In this document: in pieces, positions 25,472 to 33,364 of the stretch
Position numbering within the stretch: the stretch's first letter is position 1
How the letters are laid out: each line of letters starts with the position of its first letter
NCBI GenBank assembly: GCA_002477595.1
Contig: DLQN01000004.1
Span: 744-44,132 of the forward strand
DNA: 43,389 nt
Origin: Roseivirga sp. UBA7431
Lineage (GTDB): Bacteria > Bacteroidota > Bacteroidia > Cytophagales > Cyclobacteriaceae
Reading direction: 5' to 3'
Position numbers and translations under genes: made by a program
The notes under the pieces: model-generated
Seen by the model: the letters and a program-made list of their open reading frames with translations, nothing else
Told to the model about the DNA's origin: nothing
The model's database searches: none

Positions 25472-26879
25472 AGGCTCCACTCTTCAGTTTAGCAAAATAT
25501 ACCTTAGAAGCCTTTACCACTTTTGGAGCTAAGAGTACTGCCGAAACCATAGTTGGTATGGCCATCAGGGCAAAACTGCCATCAATCAGGTTTACAACAA
25601 AGCCAAGAGAAGTCACAGCCCCAGCCACGATTGTTCCAATGTAGATGTAGTTATATAGATTACCTTTTTTCACCCCAAACATAAATGACATACACTTTAC
25701 ACCGTAGTAAGAGTATGAGAGCAAGGAGCTTACTGCAAAAACTAGGATACACAAACCAAGTAAATAGCCTCCAGCACCAGGAATGGCAGTATTGAATGCC
25801 TCCAATGTCAGGGTTACACCAAGTAAACCAGTGTCTTGGGCACCTAAGTAGGTTTCATGCACCCCAGTGCCTAATATGACAAGGGCAGTTAAAGTACAAA
25901 CCACAAGCGTATCAATCGCTGGACCCAGCATTGCTACAAGCCCTTCTCTAACCGGCTCATCTGTTTTAGAATCCCCGTGAACTAAAGGTGCTGTACCTAT
26001 ACCAGCTTCATTGGAAAATGCAGCTCTCTTTGCACCGATGATAATTACAGCACCAAGTCCACCACCTAACGCTGCATTGCCTGTAAATGCTTCACCCAAT
26101 ATCTCAGCAAATATGCCAGGAATTTGACCTACGTTTTGAAGCAAAATATAAACCACAAGAATGAAATAAAGCACTACCATAGAAGGCACCAAGCGCGCAG
26201 CCACTTTGGCAATTTTCTTAATACCACCGAAAATAACTGTCGATACTAGAATAGTTAAGATGATACCAATTATTGAAGAAGCGTATGAAATATCGACACC
26301 AAAGAGTTGAAATGAATCTGTAGGATCATAACCTAAGCTAGGCCCTAAAACAACATTAAGGGCTGCAGTAAGTTGGTTGGCTTGAAAAATAGGTAGTGCC
26401 CCGATTAAAGCGAAAACACAGAAGAACACGGCTAGAGGTTTCCATTTCTGGCCTAAACCTTCGGTAATCACATACATTGGTCCACCTCTTACTTCTCCTT
26501 CAGAGTCTTTGCCCCTGAACATCACTGCGAGCGTACAAGTGTAGAATTTGGTAGCGATTCCGAAGAAAGCTGAAACCCACATCCAGAAGATAGCTCCTGG
26601 CCCACCCATAGTGATAGCCACTGCAACACCGGAGATATTACCCATGCCTACAGTGGCCGCTAAAGCCGTTGAAAGCGCCTCGTAATGACTTATTTGGCCT
26701 TCTTTATCTTCTTCATGATATTTTCCTGCAAGTACCAGAATGGCATGTTTAAAATAGAGGAATGGCATGAAGCGGCTATATACCATAAAAAATAAACCTC
26801 CACCCATGACTAGGATAAGCAGAGGAATGCCCCAAATCCAATTACTGAAATCTCCTATTGCCGTTTCTATTAACTCCAA
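25464..26879 (-). CDS. Sodium:alanine/glycine symporter (AGCS family)
   Basis: A 471-residue inner-membrane secondary transporter of the alanine/glycine:cation symporter family, which imports alanine or glycine with Na+. About eleven hydrophobic helices are visible. Family motifs include WGIPLLILVMGGGLFF near the start, ATVGMGNISGVAVAITMGGPG, FWMWVSAFFGIATKF and SNEAGIGTAPLVHG. The start is a TTG at 26879, because an in-frame TAA lies two codons upstream and the next ATG would cut into helix 1. The structured element at 26976-27051 could lie in its 5' leader. Confidence 0.93.
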   Translation of the reverse strand: MELIETAIGDFSNWIWGIPLLILVMGGGLFFMVYSRFMPFLYFKHAILVLAGKYHEEDKEGQISHYEALSTALAATVGMGNISGVAVAITMGGPGAIFWMWVSAFFGIATKFYTCTLAVMFRGKDSEGEVRGGPMYVITEGLGQKWKPLAVFFCVFALIGALPIFQANQLTAALNVVLGPSLGYDPTDSFQLFGVDISYASSIIGIILTILVSTVIFGGIKKIAKVAARLVPSMVVLYFILVVYILLQNVGQIPGIFAEILGEAFTGNAALGGGLGAVIIIGAKRAAFSNEAGIGTAPLVHGDSKTDEPVREGLVAMLGPAIDTLVVCTLTALVILGTGVHETYLGAQDTGLLGVTLTLEAFNTAIPGAGGYLLGLCILVFAVSSLLSYSYYGVKCMSFMFGVKKGNLYNYIYIGTIVAGAVTSLGFVVNLIDGSFALMAIPTMVSAVLLAPKVVKASKVYFAKLKSGAFN

Positions 26880-26975
26880 AGCTTATATTTTTATTAAAAC
26901 GCTATAATAGGCCAATTGAGCAGAAGCGACAAGGACTAAGATGATTTTGTAGTGAAACTGAAGTAGTAACGGTAA

Positions 26976-27051
26976 GGGAATTGATGCCGCTTCCCTATTC
27001 TAGGAAAGCATCTTATGTCCTGGAAGCATGGATCGAGTCCATCAATCTCCT
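26976..27051. other. Compact three-helix element, tRNA-sized, possible structured RNA
   Basis: This 76-base, relatively GC-rich block sits in AT-rich flanks between two divergent genes. On the plus strand ATTGATG (26980-26986) pairs with CATCAAT (27040-27046), with flanking GG/CC; GCTTCC (26989-26994) pairs with GGAAGC (27022-27027); and ATGGA/TCCAT (27028-27032 / 27038-27042) closes a hairpin with loop TCGAG. GGGAA can also pair with the nearby TTCCC. It could form on either strand. It looks tRNA-like at the 3' side but has no D arm or proper anticodon loop. I cannot match it to a known riboswitch. Confidence 0.35.
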
Positions 27052-27104
27052 CTGGTCTAAAAATAATATTCGCTTTAAACTAAATAAATAGTTATGTTTA
27101 ACCC

Positions 27105-27761
27105 ATGCGACAAACCCCTCTAACCCGTAACCTTATTCTTGTACTAGCTATCGTACTTACTCCTGTACTTTTTATTGCACAATCTTCTGACCCGATTATT
27201 AGGTCATTAGAACGAGAATATGCCTTAAAGAGCACTAACATCGATATCGATGAATCGATTACTGTATTTAAGAGACAGCTAATTGAAAAACAAATACTTA
27301 CAAAACTTGACTTAGACGATCCATCGAAGATCTATCAGAAACTGGATGCGGTACTACCAATTATTCAACCTGAAGATTTTGGTATTTCTGTATTTGTGCC
27401 CAAAGCACCACTAGCCTCATTCCTCGCGCATCAAGACGTTTTGAATGCATCCATAAGTGATCAATCGACCATTGCTCTTTTCACTTACTACCAACTCATT
27501 TCAGCGAAACACACAGAGCTCCAGTTATACCTGACTGATTCACGACTTGTCCAATTTAAAGGCGAAGACTTACCTATTAACAGCTTCGAATCTGTGCTTT
27601 TTGAAGAAATCAATAATAGAAAGGATCGAAACGTTTCACTCAATAACATTAATATCGTTTTTAAAGCCGATCCAGCAACACCAACTGAATTCGTAAACTT
27701 CATCACAGGAAAGCTAAGGTCAATGAATATTAGGAAAGTAACTTTTCTGCGAATAGAATAG
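27105..27761 (+). CDS. Membrane-anchored protein with ExbD/TolR-like C-terminal domain (tentative)
   Basis: A 218-residue protein. Residues 8-25 form one uncleaved or signal-like hydrophobic helix; the rest is periplasmic. The C-terminal part (about 138-218) has the order LYLTDSRLVQFKGEDLPINSF, then FEEINNRKDR, then INIVFKADPATPTEFVNFI and MNIRKVTFLRIE. This matches the layout of the ExbD/TolR periplasmic domain (strand, self-association helix, VxIKAD, helix, final KVxL strand), but the resemblance is by eye. The middle (about 30-135) is unrecognised. No ExbB or TonB gene is nearby. A TATGTTTA box lies just upstream (27093-27100). Confidence 0.6.
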   Translation: MRQTPLTRNLILVLAIVLTPVLFIAQSSDPIIRSLEREYALKSTNIDIDESITVFKRQLIEKQILTKLDLDDPSKIYQKLDAVLPIIQPEDFGISVFVPKAPLASFLAHQDVLNASISDQSTIALFTYYQLISAKHTELQLYLTDSRLVQFKGEDLPINSFESVLFEEINNRKDRNVSLNNINIVFKADPATPTEFVNFITGKLRSMNIRKVTFLRIE

Positions 27762-27779
27762 TTGCTCAGTGAATTACTG

Positions 27780-28838
27780 CTAATAATTTTTAAACTCTAA
27801 GTCACCCTGACTGACGCCAAGCAAACTTACAAGGCTATATAAAGCCCTTGCCCCTACATTAGCATCCCATTCATCGGTACCAGGGGAAACCTCATTGAGG
27901 TCTGCTCCTATTATTTTTCGGCCACTCTGAACAACCTTTTTGATCAGGTAATTGACTTGTTCTAACTCAAAGCCTCCTGGAACTGGCGTTCCTGTATTCG
28001 GACATAGTTTAGGATCTAATCCATCGATATCAAAAGAGATATAGACCTTATCGGGCAATTGCGCTACAATTTCATCACACTGCTCGTTCCAAGTCTTACC
28101 CTTGAATTGAGCTTCCTTAATGTGCTGATCAAAAAAGGTAACTACTCTACCATTTGAAGCATTGATATAGGCTCTCTCCTCTTCACAATAGTCTCTAACC
28201 CCTACTTGGACCAGTTTGGTGACTTCAGCATGCTGAAGCACATTGTACATGATACTTGCATGTGAGTAGTCAAAGCCTTCGTAGGCCTTTCTTAAATCCG
28301 CATGCGCATCTATCTGCAGAATACCGATCTCACCCTCCCGCTTAGCGCAAGCCAGAATATGTCCTAAAGGTGTGCTATGATCGCCTCCAAGCAAAACGGT
28401 TGTCTTCCCTTGCTGGTGCCAATATTCTGTCTCTTGTTCTACGTAACGCATCAATTGAGCACATTGCGCATTGACCTTGGAGAGACGTTTGGTCATCTCT
28501 TCCTTATCAGCTGGATCACTACCCGCTTCTAACCAGTCAATATAAATTTCTGACTCTACCCTGAGGGATTTGCCAAGAGACTCCCAGACCTCTGGGATAT
28601 CCGCCATGGCGACACCTAATTTCCAGGCATTCGGAATATCAGGGATTTCGTAATCTATTTGAGCCGAAGCTTCAAGTATGGCTGCTGGCCCTTGAGAAGT
28701 ACCCGAACCGTAAGAAACGGTGACATCCCATGGAATGGGTATCACCACTACTTTGGCATTTTCAGTGTCAAAGGGTAAACCAAAAAGGCTTCCCTTGACA
28801 CCTACACCATTTGGGTTAAAGTCTTCTAATTGACTCAC
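27780..28838 (-). CDS. speB: Agmatinase/arginase family ureohydrolase
   Basis: A 352-residue manganese ureohydrolase. The metal ligands are all present: His154 in GGDHS, Asp177/His179/Asp181 in DAHAD, and Asp270/Asp272 in SFDIDGLDP. The genomic pairing with the AdoMet decarboxylase/spermidine synthase suggests agmatinase, which makes putrescine and urea from agmatine, but arginase or another guanidino substrate cannot be excluded. An insert around residues 85-145 makes it longer than typical agmatinases (about 300). The start is GTG, and it overlaps the upstream TAG by one base (TAGTG), so translation is coupled. Confidence 0.88.
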   Translation of the reverse strand: MSQLEDFNPNGVGVKGSLFGLPFDTENAKVVVIPIPWDVTVSYGSGTSQGPAAILEASAQIDYEIPDIPNAWKLGVAMADIPEVWESLGKSLRVESEIYIDWLEAGSDPADKEEMTKRLSKVNAQCAQLMRYVEQETEYWHQQGKTTVLLGGDHSTPLGHILACAKREGEIGILQIDAHADLRKAYEGFDYSHASIMYNVLQHAEVTKLVQVGVRDYCEEERAYINASNGRVVTFFDQHIKEAQFKGKTWNEQCDEIVAQLPDKVYISFDIDGLDPKLCPNTGTPVPGGFELEQVNYLIKKVVQSGRKIIGADLNEVSPGTDEWDANVGARALYSLVSLLGVSQGDLEFKNY

Positions 28839-30115
28839 TACTTGATCATTTTCTTCACAAAGTTTGGCAAGGCAAATGCCGATTCGTGAATACCTTCATT
28901 GTAATAGCTTAAATCTTGCACGTCAGAGAATTTCTTACTCTTTTCTTTATTGAAATCATTCAATGGATGAGCATCACCCTTTGCACTGTAAGAGAATGAC
29001 CACATGCCTGTCGGGTATGTAGGAATATACGCCAAGTAACAGTGTACTTTATCTTTCCCGAAAATAGACCCATACACTTCATAGATCTCTTTGAAGACTT
29101 TATTGTTGAAGCGTGGCGACTCACTCTGGGTAATCATAATGCCATCATCGCTAAGAATTCTGTACACTTCTTTATAAAAGTCAACTGAAAACAAGCCTTC
29201 CGCTGGCCCCACTGGGTCAGTAGAATCAACGACCACTACATCGAAGCTACCACTGGCGGCTTCTTTCACGTATTTGATGCCATCATCTACAATCAAGTTA
29301 AGCTTCGGGTGATCCAAAGCCGATGCAATTGACGGTAAGTGTTCCCTGCATGCTTCAATCACCTTGTCATCAATCTCTACCATTACTACTTCATCGAGAC
29401 CTTCATGACGAAGCATCTCTCTGGCCGTTCCACCATCTCCACCACCGATAATCAGGGCGCGTTTAGGGTTCGGATGTGTCAGCAATGGAACATGCGTAAT
29501 CATTTCATGATAGACATACTCATCCTTTTCGGTGGTCATTACCATGCCATCAAGCGTTAGCATATTGCCATAAGCTTGTGTATTGTACACTTCTACTCTT
29601 TGAAAGTCAGACTGAACATCGTAGAGTTTACCATCATGCTTTAAGGATAAGGCTATCTTATCATCTCGTTCTGTAAACCATATATCTTTGGTACGGATAG
29701 GACTTCCGTCATCCGAACTTTTGTCGTCTCTGAGCTGCTTTACATCGAACTCCTTACGTGTCAAAAGAGCCATCTCACCTCTTTTCAGCTCCACAGCAGA
29801 GCCATGATCAGCCTTAAAAGCTTTTTTAAGAAATTGATAAGAAATCCACGGATCGACTGCCTCTCCGCAAGTAAAGATGTCAACAGAAGCATAACCGAAT
29901 TCGGGCCAAGTGTGAATTGCCAAATGACTTTCTTCAATAACAACTACTCCAGAAACTCCGTATGGAGAAAAATGATGAAATGTTGAGTTGATAATTGTTG
30001 CACCTGCTATTTCAGCTGCACCCTCCATGCTTTCTTGAATAAGAACAACATCGTTCATAATCTCTGGAGCACAATCATAATACTCCACAATTATATGTCT
30101 ACCTAATGACGCCAT
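28838..30115 (-). CDS. speDE: Fused S-adenosylmethionine decarboxylase / spermidine synthase
   Basis: A 425-residue fusion that can both make decarboxylated AdoMet and use it to aminopropylate putrescine. Residues 1-120 are a prokaryotic AdoMet decarboxylase: Ser63 in EESHLAIHTWPE would become the pyruvoyl group, with His68 and Cys83, the same positions as in the Thermotoga enzyme. Residues 145-425 are spermidine synthase: YHEMITHVPL, GGGDGGTAREML (224-235), VEIDD (246-250) and the catalytic VVDSTDPVGPAEGLF (Asp297, Asp300). The linker is polar (KSSDDGS). The agmatinase gene follows with a one-base overlap. The decarboxylase must self-cleave at Ser63, leaving the beta chain apart from the rest. 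Confidence 0.93.
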   Translation of the reverse strand: MASLGRHIIVEYYDCAPEIMNDVVLIQESMEGAAEIAGATIINSTFHHFSPYGVSGVVVIEESHLAIHTWPEFGYASVDIFTCGEAVDPWISYQFLKKAFKADHGSAVELKRGEMALLTRKEFDVKQLRDDKSSDDGSPIRTKDIWFTERDDKIALSLKHDGKLYDVQSDFQRVEVYNTQAYGNMLTLDGMVMTTEKDEYVYHEMITHVPLLTHPNPKRALIIGGGDGGTAREMLRHEGLDEVVMVEIDDKVIEACREHLPSIASALDHPKLNLIVDDGIKYVKEAASGSFDVVVVDSTDPVGPAEGLFSVDFYKEVYRILSDDGIMITQSESPRFNNKVFKEIYEVYGSIFGKDKVHCYLAYIPTYPTGMWSFSYSAKGDAHPLNDFNKEKSKKFSDVQDLSYYNEGIHESAFALPNFVKKMIK

Positions 30116-30119
30116 GCGT

Positions 30120-30127
30120 CAAAATTA
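30120..30127 (-). promoter_or_regulatory. Possible -7 box of the polyamine operon
   Basis: The minus strand TAATTTTG matches TAnnTTTG exactly but lies only four bases before the ATG, implying a leaderless mRNA. No TTG at -33 is seen. Tentative. Confidence 0.25.
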
Positions 30128-30173
30128 AAACCAATTCTCGTTGGTTGTTACTTCCTGATGAAAATATTTATTG

Positions 30174-30662
30174 TTAAGACATTCCTGGGTAGTAATAGTC
30201 CTTCTCGATTCCCATGTCTGAAGAAACAGCGGACCATTCATTTACGGCTAGCGCTACCCATGCACAAGTGGCAGGTGAATAAGTTCGAATACTCCTAGTT
30301 AAATAAGCAAATAGCTCAGCGATGGACGGGTTATGTCCTACAATGGCCACGTGCTGGAATTGTGGGTCCATGCGATTTACGAAAGCCTTCATTAGGTTTT
30401 CCGTTGCGTCATAAAGCTCTTCAGCATCCATTAGTCTTGGCGTATAATCAACTTGCTCAGCAATTAACTTGGCAGTCTTTAATGTTCTAAAGGCTGGACT
30501 GATATATATGGCATCGAGTTTTAGAGGCAATTTATTAATATACTCACCAAGAATAGTAGCTTGATTCGTCCCATTAGCCGTTAGGTTCCGCTCAAAGTCA
30601 CGCGTATCGCTGTCGGGAAATTCAGCCTCCGCATGTCGAATTAGCAGTAAATTTTTAACCAT
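30174..30662 (-). CDS. sixA: SixA-type phosphohistidine phosphatase
   Basis: A 162-residue member of the histidine phosphatase (phosphoglycerate mutase-like) superfamily of SixA size. The catalytic RHG variant is IRHAEAE with Arg9 and His10, followed by SPAFRT (Arg59) and the second catalytic His110 in VGHNPS. SixA removes phosphate from phosphohistidine in signalling or phosphotransfer proteins, though small relatives act on other phosphates. No kinase is next to it. It diverges from topA with a 145-base gap and lies 58 bases upstream of the polyamine operon on the same strand. Confidence 0.88.
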   Translation of the reverse strand: MVKNLLLIRHAEAEFPDSDTRDFERNLTANGTNQATILGEYINKLPLKLDAIYISPAFRTLKTAKLIAEQVDYTPRLMDAEELYDATENLMKAFVNRMDPQFQHVAIVGHNPSIAELFAYLTRSIRTYSPATCAWVALAVNEWSAVSSDMGIEKDYYYPGMS

Positions 30663-30745
30663 TATATAGTTGTTTCAGTTGTGTGTCAAAGAACGACAAT
30701 TTTCCTTTGTTGATATATTCCTATCAGCTGCTCAAAGGTTTAAGT

Positions 30746-30777
30746 TTGTTTTTATGAAAGTTTTTTACGCATCTTTG
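30746..30777 (+). promoter_or_regulatory. Promoter of topA
   Basis: TTG (30746-30748), a 21-base spacer and CATCTTTG (30770-30777; one mismatch to TAnnTTTG) fit the Bacteroidota promoter layout and predict a leader of about 25 bases before the topA ATG. Confidence 0.38.
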
Positions 30778-30807
30778 AGCGCCCTGAGTTAAAACACATA
30801 GCATAGA

Positions 30808-33300
30808 ATGTCTAAAAATCTTGTCATAGTAGAGTCCCCCGCTAAAGCAAAAACAATAGAAGGTTACCTTGGTAAAGACTTCAAAGTTGTCTCCAGTTAC
30901 GGACACGTAAGAGACTTACCCAAAGGCGATAAGGCGATAGATATAGCAAACAGCTTTAAACCGACCTATGAGGTGACTGCCGACAAAAAAGAAGTCATCA
31001 AACAACTTAGGAAACTCTCCAAAGCAGCTGAAACTATCTACCTAGCTAGTGATGATGACCGCGAAGGAGAAGCCATTAGCTGGCACCTAAAAGAGGCTTT
31101 GAACCTAGATCCAGCCCACACCAAAAGAATTGTTTTCAGAGAAATTACAAAATCTGCCATTCAAGCAGCGATGTCTAGTCCAAGAGAGATAGACGTTGAT
31201 TTGGTAAATGCTCAGCAAGCAAGAAGAATATTAGACAGACTGGTAGGATATGAATTATCTCCAGTACTGTGGAAGAAAATTAAACGTGGCCTCTCTGCGG
31301 GTAGAGTTCAATCTGTTGCCGTAAGGTTGGTAGTAGAAAGAGAAAGAGAAGTAGATGCTTTCGATGCCATATCGTTCTTTAAAATAACAGCAATTTTCAA
31401 TGTCGAAGGACGTGAAATGAAAGCTGAACTGCCTAAAAGATTTGATGCTGAAGAAGAAGCGCAAGCTTTCTTGGACCGTTGTGTTGGAGCAGATTACACG
31501 ATCGATAACCTAGAGAAAAAGCCTGCCAAGAGATCTCCAGCAGCCCCATTTACGACTTCTACCCTCCAACAAGAAGCAAGTAGAAAACTAGGCTTCTCTG
31601 TTACACAAACCATGACAGTCGCCCAAAAGCTATATGAAGCGGGTAAAATCTCCTACATGAGAACTGACTCATTGAACTTATCAGACGAAGCTGTAAAGGG
31701 TGCTGTGAATCAAATTAAGTCTGCTTATGGTGAAGAATTCGTTAAGACGAGAAAGTTCAAAACGAAATCCCAATCTGCTCAAGAAGCACACGAAGCCATC
31801 AGGCCAACAAACTTCTCGAATCAATCCGCAGGAAAAGACTATAACGAACAACGACTTTACGACCTTATCTGGAAACGTGCAGTAGCCTCTCAAATGGCTG
31901 AAGCTCAACTGGAGAAAACTGTTGTAACCATTGGTATCTCATCTACTGACGAAAAGCTTGTCGCTCAAGGTGAGGTCATTAAATTCGAAGGTTTCTTAAA
32001 AGTATACATCGAATCTTCAGATGACGAAGAACCAAATGAAGAAGCTAAAGGTGTATTGCCTCCATTGAATATTGGTCAGGCGCTGGTACTAGACCATATC
32101 ACTGGCAAGGAAAGTTTCACTCGACCTCCGGCTCGTTTTACAGAAGCAAGTTTGGTTAAAAAACTTGAAGAATTAGGTATTGGTAGACCGTCTACCTATG
32201 CGCCAACTATCTCTACTGTGCAGAAACGTGAATACGTTGTAAAAGAGCATAGAGAGGGCGTAGAAAGAAAGTATACTGAGCTCACGCTAAGAAACGATCA
32301 GGTAATCAAAGCGGATAAAACAGAGATTACAGGAGCTGAAAAAGCTAAGCTCTTCCCTACCAACATCGCCATGGTAGTCAACGACTTTTTAGTCGAGCAT
32401 TTCCCTAATGTAATTGACTATTCATTTACGCGAAGAGTTGAAGAACAATTTGACGATATCGCTAACGGTGGACAGCAATGGGAAGTAATGATCAAAAACT
32501 TCTACGGTGGTTTCCATGAAAGAGTGGAGGCTACTGAGCTAATTAGCCGTGGCGATGTAGGTTCAAGCCGAGAAGTTGGTATCGATCCTGAAAGTGGAAA
32601 ACCAGTTATCGCGAGACTAGGAAAGTTTGGTCCTCTCGTGCAGATTGGCGAAACTGATCCTGATAATCCAGAAAACAAACCTCAATTCGCAAGCCTAAAA
32701 GCTGGTCAGTTTATTGAGAAGCTTACGCTAGAAGATGCGCTTGAGCTCTTTAAACTACCGCGTGTAGTTGGTGCTTATAAGGAACAAGAAATCGTTGCTG
32801 CAATCGGTCGTTTTGGCCCTTACTTAAAATTTGAGGAAAAGTTTGTCTCTCTCCCAAAAGAAGCTGACCCTTTGAGTATTACGGAAGATGAGGCCATAGT
32901 ACTCATAAAAGAAAAAGAGGCTGCTGATGCACCAATATATGTTTACAATGATGAACCCGTTCAAAAAGGGAAAGGCCGTTTTGGCCCATTCATCAAATGG
33001 AACAATATGTTCATCAATGTCAATAAAAAGTATGATTGGTATAACCTATCCGACAATGACATTATTGAACTGATTGAAGATAAAATCCAAAAAGAGAAAG
33101 ACAAGGTAATTCACAATTGGGAAGCCGAAGGCATTAGGGTTGAGAAAGCCCGTTGGGGCCGACATAACGTCATTAAAGGCAAGCTCAAGATTGAATTGGC
33201 CAAGAACATTGATGTCACTGACATGTCTCTAGAAGAGGCTGTAGCTCTTGTTGAAAAGAATAAGCCGGTTAAGAAAACCGCAAAGAAGAAGAAAAAATAG
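30808..33300 (+). CDS. topA: DNA topoisomerase I
   Basis: An 830-residue type IA topoisomerase that relaxes negative supercoils. The TOPRIM domain has NLVIVESPAKAKTIEGYLG (Glu9) and SDDDREGEAISWHL (81-94) with the acidic metal ligands; LSAGRVQSVAVRLV is the core motif and Tyr283 in ISYMRTDSL is the nucleophile. The C-terminal part has no CxxC zinc fingers; instead it has repeated Toprim_Crpt-like units (GKPVIARLGKFGPLVQIG, AIGRFGPYLKF, GKGRFGPFIKW and WGRHNVIKG) and ends in a lysine-rich tail (KKTAKKKKK). The gene is monocistronic, with a promoter candidate just upstream. Confidence 0.96.
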   Translation: MSKNLVIVESPAKAKTIEGYLGKDFKVVSSYGHVRDLPKGDKAIDIANSFKPTYEVTADKKEVIKQLRKLSKAAETIYLASDDDREGEAISWHLKEALNLDPAHTKRIVFREITKSAIQAAMSSPREIDVDLVNAQQARRILDRLVGYELSPVLWKKIKRGLSAGRVQSVAVRLVVEREREVDAFDAISFFKITAIFNVEGREMKAELPKRFDAEEEAQAFLDRCVGADYTIDNLEKKPAKRSPAAPFTTSTLQQEASRKLGFSVTQTMTVAQKLYEAGKISYMRTDSLNLSDEAVKGAVNQIKSAYGEEFVKTRKFKTKSQSAQEAHEAIRPTNFSNQSAGKDYNEQRLYDLIWKRAVASQMAEAQLEKTVVTIGISSTDEKLVAQGEVIKFEGFLKVYIESSDDEEPNEEAKGVLPPLNIGQALVLDHITGKESFTRPPARFTEASLVKKLEELGIGRPSTYAPTISTVQKREYVVKEHREGVERKYTELTLRNDQVIKADKTEITGAEKAKLFPTNIAMVVNDFLVEHFPNVIDYSFTRRVEEQFDDIANGGQQWEVMIKNFYGGFHERVEATELISRGDVGSSREVGIDPESGKPVIARLGKFGPLVQIGETDPDNPENKPQFASLKAGQFIEKLTLEDALELFKLPRVVGAYKEQEIVAAIGRFGPYLKFEEKFVSLPKEADPLSITEDEAIVLIKEKEAADAPIYVYNDEPVQKGKGRFGPFIKWNNMFINVNKKYDWYNLSDNDIIELIEDKIQKEKDKVIHNWEAEGIRVEKARWGRHNVIKGKLKIELAKNIDVTDMSLEEAVALVEKNKPVKKTAKKKKK

Positions 33301-33364
33301 TCCAGATACCTTACTGCTTTTTATAGTTCACGCTGATTTTTGTACATTTCAGTAACAAGCTGCT

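Noticed and set aside
26976..27051. A complete tRNA gene
   Set aside because: The length and T-arm-like end are suggestive, but there is no D arm with GG, no proper five-base anticodon stem with a seven-base loop, and the acceptor has a mismatch. Kept only as an unexplained structured element.
26880..27104. Glycine riboswitch ahead of the symporter gene
   Set aside because: The family is often controlled this way, but I could not find the conserved glycine aptamer sequences on the minus strand.
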